This document shows positions 21,055-31,199 of a stretch of DNA of 64,000 nt, one piece after another. The DNA is taken from assembly GCA_946406115.1 (NCBI GenBank), contig OX291543.1, positions 5,086,501-5,150,500 of the forward strand, given 5' to 3'. Origin of the DNA: Apoda limacodes. Its lineage: Eukaryota > Arthropoda > Insecta > Lepidoptera > Limacodidae. The notes under the pieces were generated by a model that saw only the letters and a list, made by a program, of their open reading frames with translations, had not been told where the DNA came from and searched no databases. Numbering within the stretch: the stretch's first letter is position 1; the number at the start of each line of letters is the position of its first letter. The position numbers and the translations under genes were made by a program.

Positions 21055-21480
21055 TCAGAGGAGGACAGGGCGGTGGTCCGAGTCAAGTTCGTTAAGCACC
21101 TCTATAGAGCGAAAGCTTAGCCTTACATTCTTCAAAAGTGCTTTGTCGAGAACGTCAGGGTTCTTCCGAGTATTGTGGGGAAAGTAAGTGGGCGTCATGG
21201 GAGCGATGATGTCAAAGTTTAGTCTGTCAACTAAATCGTTAAGGAGTCTGCCTCTCCGTGAAGTTACTGAAGAGTTCCAGCGACGGTGCTTGCAATTTAG
21301 GTCGCCGGCAAGAATGACGGGTCGCCTAAGTTTAAGAGCGACTGAAGGTCGCTCTCCAGCAAGTCTTTTGAGGGAGTGAGATAAACCGATGCAATGATGA
21401 TCGGCTGATGGCCGGTCATCGCTATGCCGCAGACGGATGCTTCTATATTCGTTAGTGGCGGAGGATCGATAGGGGAGCAA
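21055..21480 (-). pseudogene. LINE B2 APE-type endonuclease, C-terminal part
   Basis: Fragment of the endonuclease that nicks target DNA. Visible motifs are VILAGDLNCKHRRWNS (the GDxNxxH block) and DSDHRPVLL (the SDH block with the catalytic His). The N-terminal QET block (FLIQETFLKP) lies upstream at about 21590-21620 in a shifted frame. It is nearly identical to 25527-25892, with the synonymous and small changes expected of two copies of one family. Confidence 0.8.
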
Positions 21481-21678
21481 TGCAGGGAGCGCCTGTAATA
21501 GATGAGAGTGCCTCCGAGATTGGAGGCAGTTCTATTATTACGGACGGTGCGATAGTTCGCGATCGAAGGGGTGCGGACAGCGGGCTTTAGGAACGTTTCC
21601 TGGATGAGGAAAACGTCCGGTTTTTGGGACGAGAGGAATTGTGATAATTCCTCTCTTTGGTTTCGAAGACCGTTGGCG

Positions 21679-22630
21679 TTAAAATAGCCTAAGGAGGCGG
21701 ACCGGGGTTTTTCGCGCGCGGTTATTCAATCCATTTTGGTTTTTAAGGTTTGGGGGCCACCCTGCGGAGGGCGGCGAAGAACTCGCGATGCTTAGCCATG
21801 AAGCTGAGTATTTGATTGAGAGCGGGGATCTGTACGTATTCGGGGTACACGACCTGAAAGTAGGCTGGGTCGAAGGCCCAAGAAATCTCAGCGAGAACGC
21901 TCGGCCGGCGTAATTCGCAGGGTGGCCTTCGCTCCCACAGAGTACGCAAGCAACCAGGTCGGATGCGTTATCGCGGTTGAGATCACAGTCCGGAGTGGCG
22001 TGATCGTGAAGACATTTCACGCAGCGCGGTCTGCATGTGCAGTTGAGCTGTGCGTGGCCATACAGCTGGCATCGGTGGCATTGTCCTGACGTCGACCGCT
22101 TATGCGGAGTCTCGACCCGGATGCCTTTTAGGCTGCAAATATCTTTAATAGGCAAAGCCCTCTTTTGTGAGATCTAGTACTACGAGCACCATGTCGTAGC
22201 ATTCAGATCGGTTACGGCCGTTGTACATACGATGTACTTCCCTAACTGGGAGGCCTTGGGCGATCAAGTCGTCCTTTACGGTTTCCACGGAGAATTCCTG
22301 AGGGACTCCCCTTATTACGGCCCTGAGAACGCGCTCATCGGCCAGTGTGTACGTGTTGTACTCGTACCTTTGCGCCGTTAGAAAAGCCGTCAGATTTCGA
22401 AATCTATGGGCGTTGGGGCTTGGACTTTGATGCGGCGTTCGGCATCGTTGCGGGTTACGGGGACGGGGAAGCGCTAGGCGCTTTGAGGCGTTTAGCCTCA
22501 GAATCGTAGGGAGGGGGAGAAGACTCGTGAGCGGATGCTGCCGAAGCCTTTTTGGACTTGGCGGTCTTCTTCTGCTTCTTGCCCTTTTTGGTTCCCAGGC
22601 CAACCACTTTGAAGCGTTTGTCGTCCTCAT
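21679..22630 (-). pseudogene. LINE B2 ORF1 (gag-like) C-terminal part, frameshifted
   Basis: Two overlapping frames. 22145-22630 contains FRNLTAFLTAQRYEYNTYTL, RVLRAVIRGVPQEF and GLPVREVHRMYNGRNRSECY (the domain preceding the knuckles in jockey-type ORF1). 21679-22155 contains CHRCQLYGHAQLNC, CVKCLHDHATPDC and a CVLCGSEGHPANY knuckle. The usual role is binding LINE RNA. A deletion removes about 45 codons before RNDAERRIKV, and further shifts break the frame. Confidence 0.78.
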
Positions 22631-24158
22631 TAGAGGACAACGCCGACTCAGCGGACATTACGGCTACCGGGCACAGGGGTGCGGTTTCGCACGTTGGGGT
22701 CGCTCCTCTGTCGCGCTTGCAATCCGCGGTTGTGTGGCCCTCTCCGCAGCGTACACAGCGGATTGGTCGATGGCAGTTGGCCGATGAGTGGCCGAACGCT
22801 TGGCATCGGTGACACTGCGCCGGCCCGGGCTTTGCCTTCCACGCAGTGATGTTCACGCCGGACATGTTTAGGAGCTCCGTAATTTTGTAAACATTTTGGA
22901 GCTCGCTGTGTTCGTGTCTGTTCTGTAGCTGGCCAAAGTAAATACAGTAGGGGCGACCTCTTGCCCCCGGGATCTGTCGAATATGCGATAGGGGGAAGCC
23001 CAATGCGTCCATTTCATTGGCTATTTCATCCAACGGCGCGTCGAGAGGGAGTCCTTTAATCGCCAGTTTTTGAGGTCTCTCGTTGTCCAGGCTGTAGCAA
23101 TACCAGGATACGGTGTTGTCCGCTTTCGAGACCTCGTCAATATAGGCCGCCACCACCCTATATTCCTCCGGCGATTGCGGCAAAAAACGCACGTCTTTGC
23201 CAAAAGGGCGCGCGTGCGGGGCGTGTTTCAGGAGGGAACGCAGCTTCTTTAGATGCACCGACCATTGTGGCAGATTTTCGACAATGATTGGTGGGTACCT
23301 GGCTTTCTCCTTAGGCTTTTCAGGCTGGACAGGTGTAGGCTGGGCCGGGGTGGCCGACACTTGCGGGTAGGACTGGCCGGTAGTTTGCGGTGAATTCGTA
23401 TCCATTTGTACGACAACATCGGTCGCTGCTACTTGCGGCGGGGTCAGTGTTGCGACGGGTACAAACGTGTCTTGACTAAGGCTGTTGGAGGCGGTTATCA
23501 TCTCCCTGGCTGCCGCGCGGGCTTGCTCAGCGGGGTTTTTAGTTGGGCTTAATGAGAAGGGACGTACCTCACGACCCGTTGTCCTACGTGGGTCGCTTGT
23601 TGTTTTAATGGCGATCGACGGCGGGTGAGCACGCGGTGGCGGATTGAATGGCGTCGATGGTGACATCAGTGAGGCGTCGCGGGGTGCTGACGCCGGTGGG
23701 GCGTGTATAACTATGTCTGAATTTGCCGCAGTGCCGGCTGTTACCTTACGCGGCGAGACGCCGTCCGATGGAAGAGAGGCCTGGATGGGAGACAGCATGG
23801 CGGGGAGTTCCTCGTCTTGAAAATACTCGTACTCGTCACCTGTCTCCGAAGTGGCGTAGCTCGTGGTGCCCGAGCGGGCTGAGGCCATAGACGCAGCCGA
23901 CGGAGGGCGCGATGGTGGGAAAGCTGCGGAGAAAGTGCCGTCCGCGGCAGTAACCTGTCCCGTAAAGAGGTTACGGGCCACTATTGCCGGTGGCTGAGAT
24001 CGCGACCTTACCTGTCGCTTCCTTACTCCCCGACCCCTATCGGGGGGATGGAACGGAACGGAGGGGGTGGCATCTATAGGGATGAAGACGCCGACGCTAA
24101 CATTCCTCAATAGGCACGCACGGAGGCGGCCGGACCCAGAGCAAGTAAGAAAAAACAC
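22455..24158 (-). pseudogene. Chimeric LINE ORF1: A-type gag fused in frame to B-type linker
   Basis: Open for 567 codons; the first ATG is at 23888-23886 (MASARSGTTS). The A portion has a low-complexity Pro/Ser/Thr half, then a conserved domain (RPQKLAIKGLPLDAPLDEIA, PYCIYFGQLQNR) and two zinc knuckles, CHRCQAFGHSSANC and CVRCGEGHTTADC. Right after the second knuckle (KRDRGATPTC) it continues as ETAPLCPVAVMSAESALS and GFKVVGLGTKKGK-like B sequence, ending PSASPSP and stop. The third knuckle of A is therefore replaced. Codon use is GC-rich compared with the surroundings. It would act as an RNA-binding ORF1 protein if expressed, but no matching ORF2 with RT is attached. Confidence 0.8.
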
Positions 24159-24364
24159 TTACTCAATCCAAATTGCCTACCGAGGGAGAGCGAGACAGTA
24201 GTCTGTAGCCTTCTTGCTCGCACACGCTGAGCGGAGACGCTTCGGCTCGAACGAGCACCCGCAACACACAAAACGCACACAAACGCAAACCGTCTACAAA
24301 CAAAAGGCAGAATGAACAAATCTTAGGAGCAAATACAGAAAGAAACGGAAAGAAACAACTGAAC
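22690..24364 (-). mobile_element. LINE A 5' part (5' UTR and ORF1), fused to LINE B2
   Basis: 24364-24120 is a GC-rich leader (CGCTCAGCGTGTGCGAGCAA...) and 24158-22690 a gag-like frame unlike B. At 22690 the sequence switches to LINE B (CGAAACCGCACCCC shared at the join). The 24364 border abuts the broken RT of LINE B1 directly. No target duplication was found on either side. Confidence 0.75.
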
Positions 24365-24957
24365 TGAAAGTTGTACAGTTTAAAAATTAAACCGTTGTGC
24401 CAGACTTTGTCGAAAGCTTTCGCTACATCGAAGAAGACAGCGCCCGTGTGACGGGTCTTACCTAACGCTGGTTGAAAGCCAGTAAGAATATGTTCCGTTA
24501 TGCGGAGGACTTGATGGACGCATGAGTGTTTGGCACGGAAGCCGAACTGCTCGTCTATTAAAATGCCTCTGGAGACTATAGCGTTCCGTAGGCGAGCGAG
24601 GAGGAGGCGTTCATAGAGTTTACCAAGGGCCTTTAGTAAACTTATGAAGCGATAGGAGGACGGCTCAGTACGAGCTTTGCCTGGCTTATGGATGCCTATA
24701 ACAATTGCATCTTTCCATTGAGAAGGAAAGATGCAATGTTCCATAGCAACGTTAAAGATCGCTACTAGGAGGCAGATAAGAGGAAGAGTAAGGCGCTTTA
24801 GGAGATAACGATAGTTAGAGATACCGTCAGCACCGGGGGCTTTACGGGGGCGTAGGTCTTTGATGACTTGTACGACTTCGTCGACAGTGACAGGGGGCAG
24901 GGGGTCTTGTGGAGGCAGAGAAGTTCTGCACTCCACTTCGCCGTCTACCTCGCGCAC
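24365..24957 (-). pseudogene. LINE B1 reverse transcriptase, N-terminal half
   Basis: RT blocks: DLRPRKAPGADGISNYRYLL, FPSQWKDAIVIGIHKPGKAR, PSSYRFISLLKALGKLYERL, DEQFGFRAKHSCVHQVLRIT and AVFFDVAKAFDKVWHNGLIF with the first catalytic Asp. The canonical R-P-I in SSYRPISLL reads R-F-I here. Homology stops after FKLYNFQ at 24365, so the YADD block and thumb are missing. Beyond that the frame runs into the LINE A leader. Jockey-type by the AKAFDKVWH...LIxKL wording. Confidence 0.85.
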
Positions 24958-25487
24958 GTGGTCGGGATCGAAGGGCTGTGTGCTTTAGGCACATTGGGCT
25001 TGGAATCCGCTTTTTCGTCGTCATTGAACGCGGGAACGTTGTTGGGTCGAGTTAACGGAGGAAGAGAGTTGGCGGTTTCGGATTTTAGAGCTCTGGCTAA
25101 GTGCCAATAAGCTTGGTGAGAAGGAGAAATGTTCTCCATAAGATCACCGAAATGTTGGGCGCGAAGCTCAGCTACAGCGGTTCTTACACGGCGGTGTAAG
25201 TTTTTGAAGCGAGCTTTATTTTCGGTAGTGGGAGCGCGATCGCGTGCGCGGCGGGCCGCGTTACGCTCAGTCATTAGCGACCTGATGTGCTGAGGCAGGA
25301 TTAGGTGGTGATAATCACCAACCGGCACCTGTCTTGAGCACTCGCCAACGGTGGCGGTCAGGTGGCTAGTGAGTGAGTCGATAGCTACGTTTAGGTCGGT
25401 CGCGGAAGAGATTACGTTGGGAACGCGGTCTAGATGTGGCGAGCTGGGATTTTCGAGCAATTGCCCAAATTTATCCCAGTCCGTCAC
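24945..25487 (-). pseudogene. LINE B1 ORF2 linker between endonuclease and RT
   Basis: Continues from the endonuclease: MTDWDKFGQLLEN, LNVAIDSLTSHLTATVGECS, ILPQHIRSLMTERNAARRAR and AYWHLARALKSETANSLPPL. Conserved linker of jockey-type ORF2. The RT frame (24957 downward) overlaps its end in another frame, showing a frameshift near 24950-25010. Confidence 0.8.
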
Positions 25488-25526
25488 GGTTCTAGTGTCG
25501 GGAGGAGAGTTCGAAGGGGAACCTAA

Positions 25527-26172
25527 TCAGAGGAGGACAGGGCGGTGGTCCGAGGCAAGTTCGTTAAGCACCTCTATAGAGCGAAAGCTTAGCCTTACAT
25601 TCTTCAAAAGTGCTTTGTCGAGAACGTCAGGGTTCTTCCGAGTATTGTGGGGAAAGTAAGTGGGCGTCATGGGAGCGATGATGTCAAAGTTTAGTCTGTC
25701 AACTAAATCGTCAAGGAGTCTGCCTCTCCGTGAAGTTTTAGAAGAGTTCCAGCGGCGATGCTTGCAATTTAGGTCGCCAGCAAGAATGACGGCGTCGCCT
25801 AAATTTAAGAGCGACTTAAGGTCGCTCTCGAGCAAGTCTTTTAGGGGAGAGAGATAAACCGATGCAATGATGATCGGCTGATGGCCGGTCATCGCTAAGC
25901 GGCAGACGGATGCTTCTAAGTTCGTAAGTGGTGGAGGATCGATAGGGGAGCAATGCAGGGAGCGCCTGTAATAGATGAGAGTGCCTGCGATAGTTCGCGA
26001 TCGAAGGGGTGCGGACAGCGGGCTTTAGGAACGTTTCCTGGATGAGGAAGACGTCCGGTTTTTGGGACGAGAGGAATTGCGATAATTCCTCTCTTTGGTT
26101 ACGAAGACCGTTGGCGTTAAAATAGCCTAAGTAGACGGACCGGGGTTTTTCGCGCGCGGTTGTGCAATCCAT
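25527..26172 (-). pseudogene. LINE B1 ORF2 start: APE-type endonuclease, one frameshift
   Basis: ORF2 begins at ATG 26172 (MDCTTAREKPRSVYLGYFNA), 7 nt after the ORF1 stop. Motifs: YFNANGLRNQREEL (N block), DVFLIQETFLKP (catalytic Glu), HCIGLSLSP, then after a frameshift near 25830-25880 IIIASVYLSPLKDL, AGDLNCKHRRWNS and ASDHRPVLL (catalytic Asp-His). The full-length enzyme would nick the insertion site. The shift separates the two halves. Confidence 0.83.
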
Positions 26173-26179
26173 TTTGGTT

Positions 26180-27989
26180 TTAAGGTTTGGGGGCCACCCT
26201 GCGGAGGGCGGCGAAGAAGTCGCGATGCTTAGCCATGAAGCTGAGCATTTGATTGAGATCGGTGAGTTGTACGTATTCGGCGTACACGATCTCGAAGTAG
26301 GCTGAGTCGCAGGCCCAAGAAATTTCGGTAAGAATGCCGAAATGCTGCTGCTCGGCCGTCTGAGCGGCGTTGCGGGGCAGCGCGAGAGAGGGGCGCGGGG
26401 GGGCAAGACGCGTATGCGCGAGAGGCGCTGGACGCGGGATGTCCCGGGACATGAGAGGGGCGGGGTAGGGAATACCCGTGACAGAGACGGACCCAGGGAG
26501 AGCAGACAAAAGTTTGTCTGTCTCCTTTGATTTTGATGCGTCAATTAGCGCTGGAGGACGGCTCCAGGCGTTGACAGCAGGGAGGGGGGCAGGCACGAGC
26601 GGAGCCTGTTGGCGGGGGGAGGGGGGCGCGATTTACCCTGTTTGGGTTTACGCGAGCTCTGTTTGGGAGCTTTGGGGCACCCGCGGTAATTCGCTGGGTG
26701 GCCTTCGCTCCCACAGAGTTCGCAAGCGACCGGGTCGGATGCGTTATCGCGATTGCGATCACAGTCCGGAGTGGCGTAATCGCGCAGACATTTCACGCAG
26801 CGCGGTCTGCGTCTGCAGTTGCGCTGTGCGTGGCCATACAATTGGCATCGGTGGCATTGTCCTGGGTTCGACCGCTTGTGCGGAGTCTCGACCCGGACGC
26901 CCTTGAGGCTGCACACATCTTTAATGTTAAAGATGGCTTTGCCTTCTGTAGTCAGATCGAGCACTACGAGCACCATGTCGTAGCACTCTGATTTGTTACG
27001 GCCATTGTACATTCGATGTACTTCCCTTACAGGGAGGCCTTGGACGATTAAGTCGTCCTGGACGGTCTTAGAGGAGAATTCCTTAGGAACTCCCCTTATG
27101 ACTGCCCTGAGTACGCGTTCCTCGGCCAGCGAGTACGTATGGTACTCGTATTTTTGGGCCGTAAGAAAAGCCGTCAGATTTCGGAAATCTGAAGGTGTCG
27201 GGACCTGCACTTTGATGCCGCGCTCGGCATCATTGCGGGCGTGCGTATAATTTATACGCTTGGCCTTCATAGCGTTAGCTATATTTGGCCAGGCCCCTTT
27301 GTCTTTGATGACAATAGGGGGCGGAGATTTTTCCTTCCGTCCCGAAGTGGGACGGCCGGCCTGCGAAGAGGTGGCGGCGGGGGTTGTGTCCATGGCGGGT
27401 GGCTCAGGGCTGGCCGCCGTGGTGGACGGAGAGGGGGAAGCGCTAGGCGCTTTGAGGCGTTTAGCCTCGGAGTCGGAGGGAGGAGGAGTAGAAGACTCCT
27501 GAGCGGATGCCGCCGAAGCCTTTTTAGACTTGGCGGACTTCTTCCGCTTTTCCCCTTTTTTGTCCCCAGGCCAACCACTTTGAAGCCTTCGTCGTCCTCG
27601 GACAACGCCGACTCAGCGGACATTACGGCTACCGGAGACAGGGGTGCGGTTTCGGAGGTTGCGGGGGGCGGGGTAGGGAGTGACCGAGAAAGGGTCTCAT
27701 CGGCTACCGGAGTGGGGGGGCGATTGGGCACAGGAGCCCGAAGAGCGCGGCAAGCGACACGCGGGTCGCGATAGCGGGGTTCGCGGGAGAGAGAGCGCGA
27801 ACGAGTGCGCGAACGGGACGGGGCACGCGGTGGCGAACATAGGGAGGGTACCGACTTGTCGTACGCTCGATGGGCAGCCACAGCCTGGAAAGCGTAGGCT
27901 CGGACCAGATCTGAGTGATCACGAAGGCAAACCTTGATGATCTCCCCTATCTGGTCCCGGGACATGCCAGTGAGTAGTTCTTCGGCCAT
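26180..27989 (-). pseudogene. LINE B1 ORF1 (gag-like, zinc knuckles), frameshifted
   Basis: Starts MAEELLTGMSRDQIGE at 27989, followed by a charged, Arg/Ser/Pro-rich region. Frame 1 runs to about 27540; the frame continuing 27393-26545 has KGAWPNIANAMKAKRINYTH, ERVLRAVIRGVPKEF, VREVHRMYNGRNKSECYDMV and three knuckles: CHRCQLYGHAQRNC, CVKCLRDYATPDC and CELCGSEGHPANYRGC. A third frame, 26596-26180, gives the tail ending FFAALRRVAPKP. It needs about two frame corrections. Typical jockey-type nucleic-acid-binding ORF1. Confidence 0.83.
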
Positions 27990-28760
27990 CGCGGGAGTGG
28001 CCGAGGTGTAGGTTGTGAGTGCCTAGTGACTCCCCACCATTGCTGGCGAGGAGCAAGAATACCTAAGTGTGGCCAGGCGCCCCGCAGTGCTACGGATTGC
28101 CTGGTGTGTACCTAACTCCTACTCCCACGGCCGGGGTTACGTTGTCACCGTTAGGTTTCCCCCCAGCAACGAGACGTTTATGAAGAAGAAACGATAGGTA
28201 GATCGCAACTCTGAAAAGAGCTATACGATCTCACCCACCAGCCCTTGAGCACTCGGAACTGGATTTCTACAAATTAAACGCAATCGATACTTAAAACGCG
28301 AGAATGCGCGGAGCGGCGAACCGCTGAAGCGGAAATACTACACTAGCGATTTAACCCAAAGCCGGACTTAGACCGGGCGAACCGGTAACAGTCAAAGAGG
28401 AAAGCGAGGGTCACCGCTATGCGTAGTAGTTCCGCGACTACGAGAACACACACTCACGCACAAAAACACACAGTATCGCTTCGATAAACTTCGCGTTATG
28501 GGCGCGTTGAAAAGCGCGCAAACACACTCAGAGCGGGCTGAGAAGCAATTTCCCAGCCAATACACACTGCCGAGCAGCGCTCAACACTCAGGCCGATTTT
28601 CCAAGAATTGCGGGCAATAAACCAAACAACAATTCGAGGTCGTCACCGCAGAGGCAAAACACCGCACAGGAATGCGCACCAGCTGAGTCACCACTGCACG
28701 GAGCACACTGAGAGCACTTGACGCTCTAGAACACGACCGCACAACACGAAAGTCGAATCG
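27990..28760 (-). promoter_or_regulatory. 5' untranslated region of LINE B1
   Basis: About 770 nt of GC-richer leader read on the minus strand from CCCGATTCGACTTTCGTG to GGCCACTCCCGCG before the ORF1 ATG. LINEs of this clade usually carry an internal Pol II promoter at the start of this region. I see no TATA box, as expected for such promoters; assignment is by position. Confidence 0.55.
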
Positions 28761-28763
28761 GGA

Positions 28764-28895
28764 ATCGTGGAGATAGTTTAAGTCCCGAAGAAGGACATAA
28801 GCTACTTGAAAACGTCAAGTGTTAGTCGGTTTTTTTTTTCTATAAGTGAGGAATTGTCGTTGGAATTCTACACCGATAACGCGGGCAAAAGCTAG
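28764..28895 (+). mobile_element. Helitron-like family H1, 3' half
   Basis: GGAGATAGTTTAAGTCCCG ... ACTTGAAAACGTCAAGTG ... ACACCGATAACGCGGGCAAAAGCTAG followed by T. The 5' half is missing, with the break at the 5' end of LINE B1. Confidence 0.65.
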
Positions 28896-29030
28896 TATTA
28901 TATAAGTGTAAATTACTCATGATCCTGTCTGATCGAGGTTCAATAAAATGCAAATCAAATGGTAACACTTTAAATTACAGTTACCTACTATTATTTTGCA
29001 CGTTCTAGGCAGTGCTCTTTATAGGTATTA

Positions 29031-29596
29031 CTAGCTGACCCGGCAAACGACTGTCGCACCAACCTATTGAGAAAGGGTTGTACTAATTCAAAAACCTTCC
29101 CCGACATGTGCGTAACAATTTCATTAAAATCGGTTTACCCTTAAAGTGCGAGTCCGACTAGCACTTCACCGTTTTTCTTTCATAAAAACCTTGCCCTAAC
29201 ACTATTAAACACAACAAAAACATTACCGGAATTGGTCCAGCCCTCTTCCAGTTTTCCTTAGTGCGCGAGTCCGACTCGCACTTGACGCTTTTTTCTTTCT
29301 CAGAAACCTTCCCTGGCGTGTGCAAAACAACTTACCAAAATTCCATTAAAATCGGTTTAACTCGCACTTGACCCTTTTTTTCTTTCTCAGAAACCTTCCA
29401 CGGCGTGTGCATTTGTGCATAACAACTTACCAAAGTTTCATTAAAATCGGTTTACTCTTAGTGCGCGAGTCCGACTCGAACTTGACCGTTTTGTTTCATA
29501 AAAACCAACAAAAAAATAAATTAGCCGAATTGGTCCAGCCGTCTTCGAGTTTTGCGCTTAGCAACAAATTTTGCGATTCATTTTTATTCATATAGA
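29031..29596 (-). mobile_element. Full-length Helitron-like element, family H2, with internal tandem repeats
   Basis: On the minus strand it runs A|TCTATATGAATAAAAATG ... GTTTGCCGGGTCAGCTAG|T: 5' TC, 3' CTAG, inserted between A and T with no target duplication, all Helitron hallmarks. A small hairpin (CGAC-A-GTCG) lies about 20 nt before the 3' end. Between the termini are about four tandem 100-120-bp units with AAGTGCGAGTCGGACTCGCG, AAACCGATTTTAATGAAA, TTGGTAAGTTGTT and GGTTTCTGAGAAAG. 566 bp, no coding capacity. Confidence 0.8.
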
Positions 29597-29754
29597 TTAG
29601 GCTAAATAGGTACCTAGTTAAAAGTCAAAAAAATCTAATTAACTTGCTGCGTAACGAAACATGCAACAGTGATATTTTCTTAGTTACCTACCTACTTACG
29701 TCAAACGCAATACAAGTGAAGATTCGCTCATGGACGGCCCGCGACTGAATTTCA

Positions 29755-30150
29755 GTGTTACCAACTCTCAAAAATATTTATCCCTAAAGATTGTGTCAAA
29801 ACCCCTAAAATCGCCTTAATTATTGAGTTGTCCCCCTAAAAAATATATAAATGTAAATTCATAATGATTTAGAAATAATATGCAGTAATATTTTTCAAAA
29901 GTCTTTTATTATAAGTTATTTAATATATAAAATATTTCGTTTTCATCTGAAGATTCAGATTTTTTGAAATCATAGATGGCGTTATAAGTCGCTAGGTCAA
30001 AAAATAAATATTTATATTATCAATTTAAAAATATTAAAGAGTCAAAAAATCCCTGAAAATACCCCTAAAAGTTTCAGACCCCTAAAAAAATCCCATCTCA
30101 CTTATTAACCCCCTAAATCTGGGGGGAAAACCCCTAAGTTGGGAACCGTG
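29755..30150. repeat. MITE-like element rich in CCCCTAAA blocks
   Basis: Begins AGTGTTACCAACTCTC and ends GGGGAAAACCCCTAAGTTGGGAACCGTG; the two ends are imperfect inverted repeats (AGTGTTACCAACT against CACGGTTCCCAACT). CCCCTAAA or its variants occur at least six times. Boundaries approximate. Confidence 0.5.
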
Positions 30151-30399
30151 CTGAATTTGCTACCTCGCCTCGCCTCCCCCGTCTCAAGCCCCCCCGTGTT
30201 TGTCAAGTGAGCCAGCGTCACGCACGCAGAATTTTATTTTTGCAAATTTGACTAACGATTTTTGTGTTTCGAATTATTGTGTTTATTCATTTAGTAAGAA
30301 TGACAGTAAAGTTTTTTTATTTAGAAAATTTATTATATTATCTAGGTTTGTACTTTAAAATTTTCGGAAACGTTTTTTTTATAGTGTATAATAAGCACG

Positions 30400-30606
30400 A
30401 AGTTGCAGCTGTTTTGACCATAAATTACAAGTTTTTGGACTCTAATAATTTTAGAACTACACAATTTAACGTAAAATTGAAACACCACAGACCTAGATGT
30501 TAGTTGTCTTGTCTTTTTTAAAAAAAAACATTGAGTTTGAAGGATTGATATGCATCATAGGAGAAAAATCCTGTTGTATGGAGCGCGCTGCGAATCCGAT
30601 ACTCTT
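30400..30606 (+). mobile_element. Right half of a TTAA-type MITE
   Basis: ACCACAGACCTAGATGTTAG and, at the end, TTGTATGGAGCGCGCTGCGA ... ACTCTTAA match the corresponding right half of 33234-33612. No left terminus found. From 30610 to 30990 I see only AT-rich unassigned sequence. Confidence 0.55.
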
Positions 30607-30999
30607 AACTGTGTATTAGCAAGCAATTATATTATCAATTTTTTACCAAAATGTTTTCTTTTCCATACAAATCACTTTAGACTCTATAGTACTAGGACCG
30701 ATTTGAGAATATGAAATGCTTATAACTTAGCAATAAAAAATTGTCGAAGTCTATTCTAAAAATCATTATGAAACACTTTTAAATTTTATTTTGACGGTTA
30801 TTTGATGAAAGAAAAAAAGTACTTTGTTCAATAATAAAACGCAAATATGTATAAAATCATGCTTTTTGTACTATTTAACCTAATTTTTATTGAAAACTGT
30901 ACCTGACGAAAAAATTCTTATTTAAAATGTAAAATTAAACAAAAATCCATGCTTAGGCGGGCACCTAATAAATCGCTTTACTTTGTTGGCATGTATCGG

Positions 31000-31199
31000 T
31001 GTAGGGTTTCAACGGCAACTCCTCAATTAATAAAAAAAAATCTGACTCACGCTTGAAGTTATCAATTAGCCTATGTCCTTTCTCGGGACTCAAACTATCT
31101 CCATGGCAAATTTCATCTTAATTGGAACAGCGGCTTAAGCGTAAAGAGGTAACAGACAGACAGACAGAGTTACTTTCGCATTTATAATATTAGTATGGA
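31000..31199 (-). mobile_element. Helitron-like family H1 copy, minus strand
   Basis: Minus strand starts A|TCCATACTAATATTATAAAT, then GCGAAAGTAACTCTGTCTG, GGAGATAGTTTGAGTCCCG and GTTGCCGTTGAAACCCTACACC. The 3' CTAG end is not reached. Confidence 0.7.

Larger units (their letters stand above)
21003..22689 (-). mobile_element. LINE B, second copy (B2): end of ORF1 plus endonuclease
   Basis: Nearly the same sequence as 25473-27645 but with internal losses. It carries the ORF1 linker (VAVMSAESALSS, ASAASAHESS), the pre-knuckle domain, three zinc knuckles and an ORF2 endonuclease. Relative to B1 it lacks the stretch from DTTPAATSS to YTHA, and the part around GCPKAPKQ to LLSALPG. It stops at 21003, at the point matching 25473 in B1, so RT is absent. 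Its upstream end is fused to LINE A at 22690. Confidence 0.85.
24365..28760 (-). mobile_element. LINE B, first copy (B1): 5' UTR, ORF1, endonuclease, truncated RT
   Basis: Jockey-type non-LTR retrotransposon. From 28760 there is a leader of about 770 nt up to the ORF1 ATG at 27989, ORF1 to a stop at 26180, the ORF2 ATG at 26172, endonuclease, linker and the first half of RT. It ends at 24365, right after FDVAKAFDKVWHNG, before the YADD block. It inserted into or next to an H1 Helitron-like element (28764-28895). Several frameshifts make it inactive. Confidence 0.88.

Noticed and set aside
24107..24319. 70-aa ORF rich in Arg/Ser in the LINE A leader
   Set aside because: Out-of-frame product of GC-rich untranslated sequence; no domain.
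22527..27937. Many + strand ORFs of 60-177 aa across the LINE A/B block
   Set aside because: They are antisense shadows of GC-rich LINE ORFs on the minus strand.
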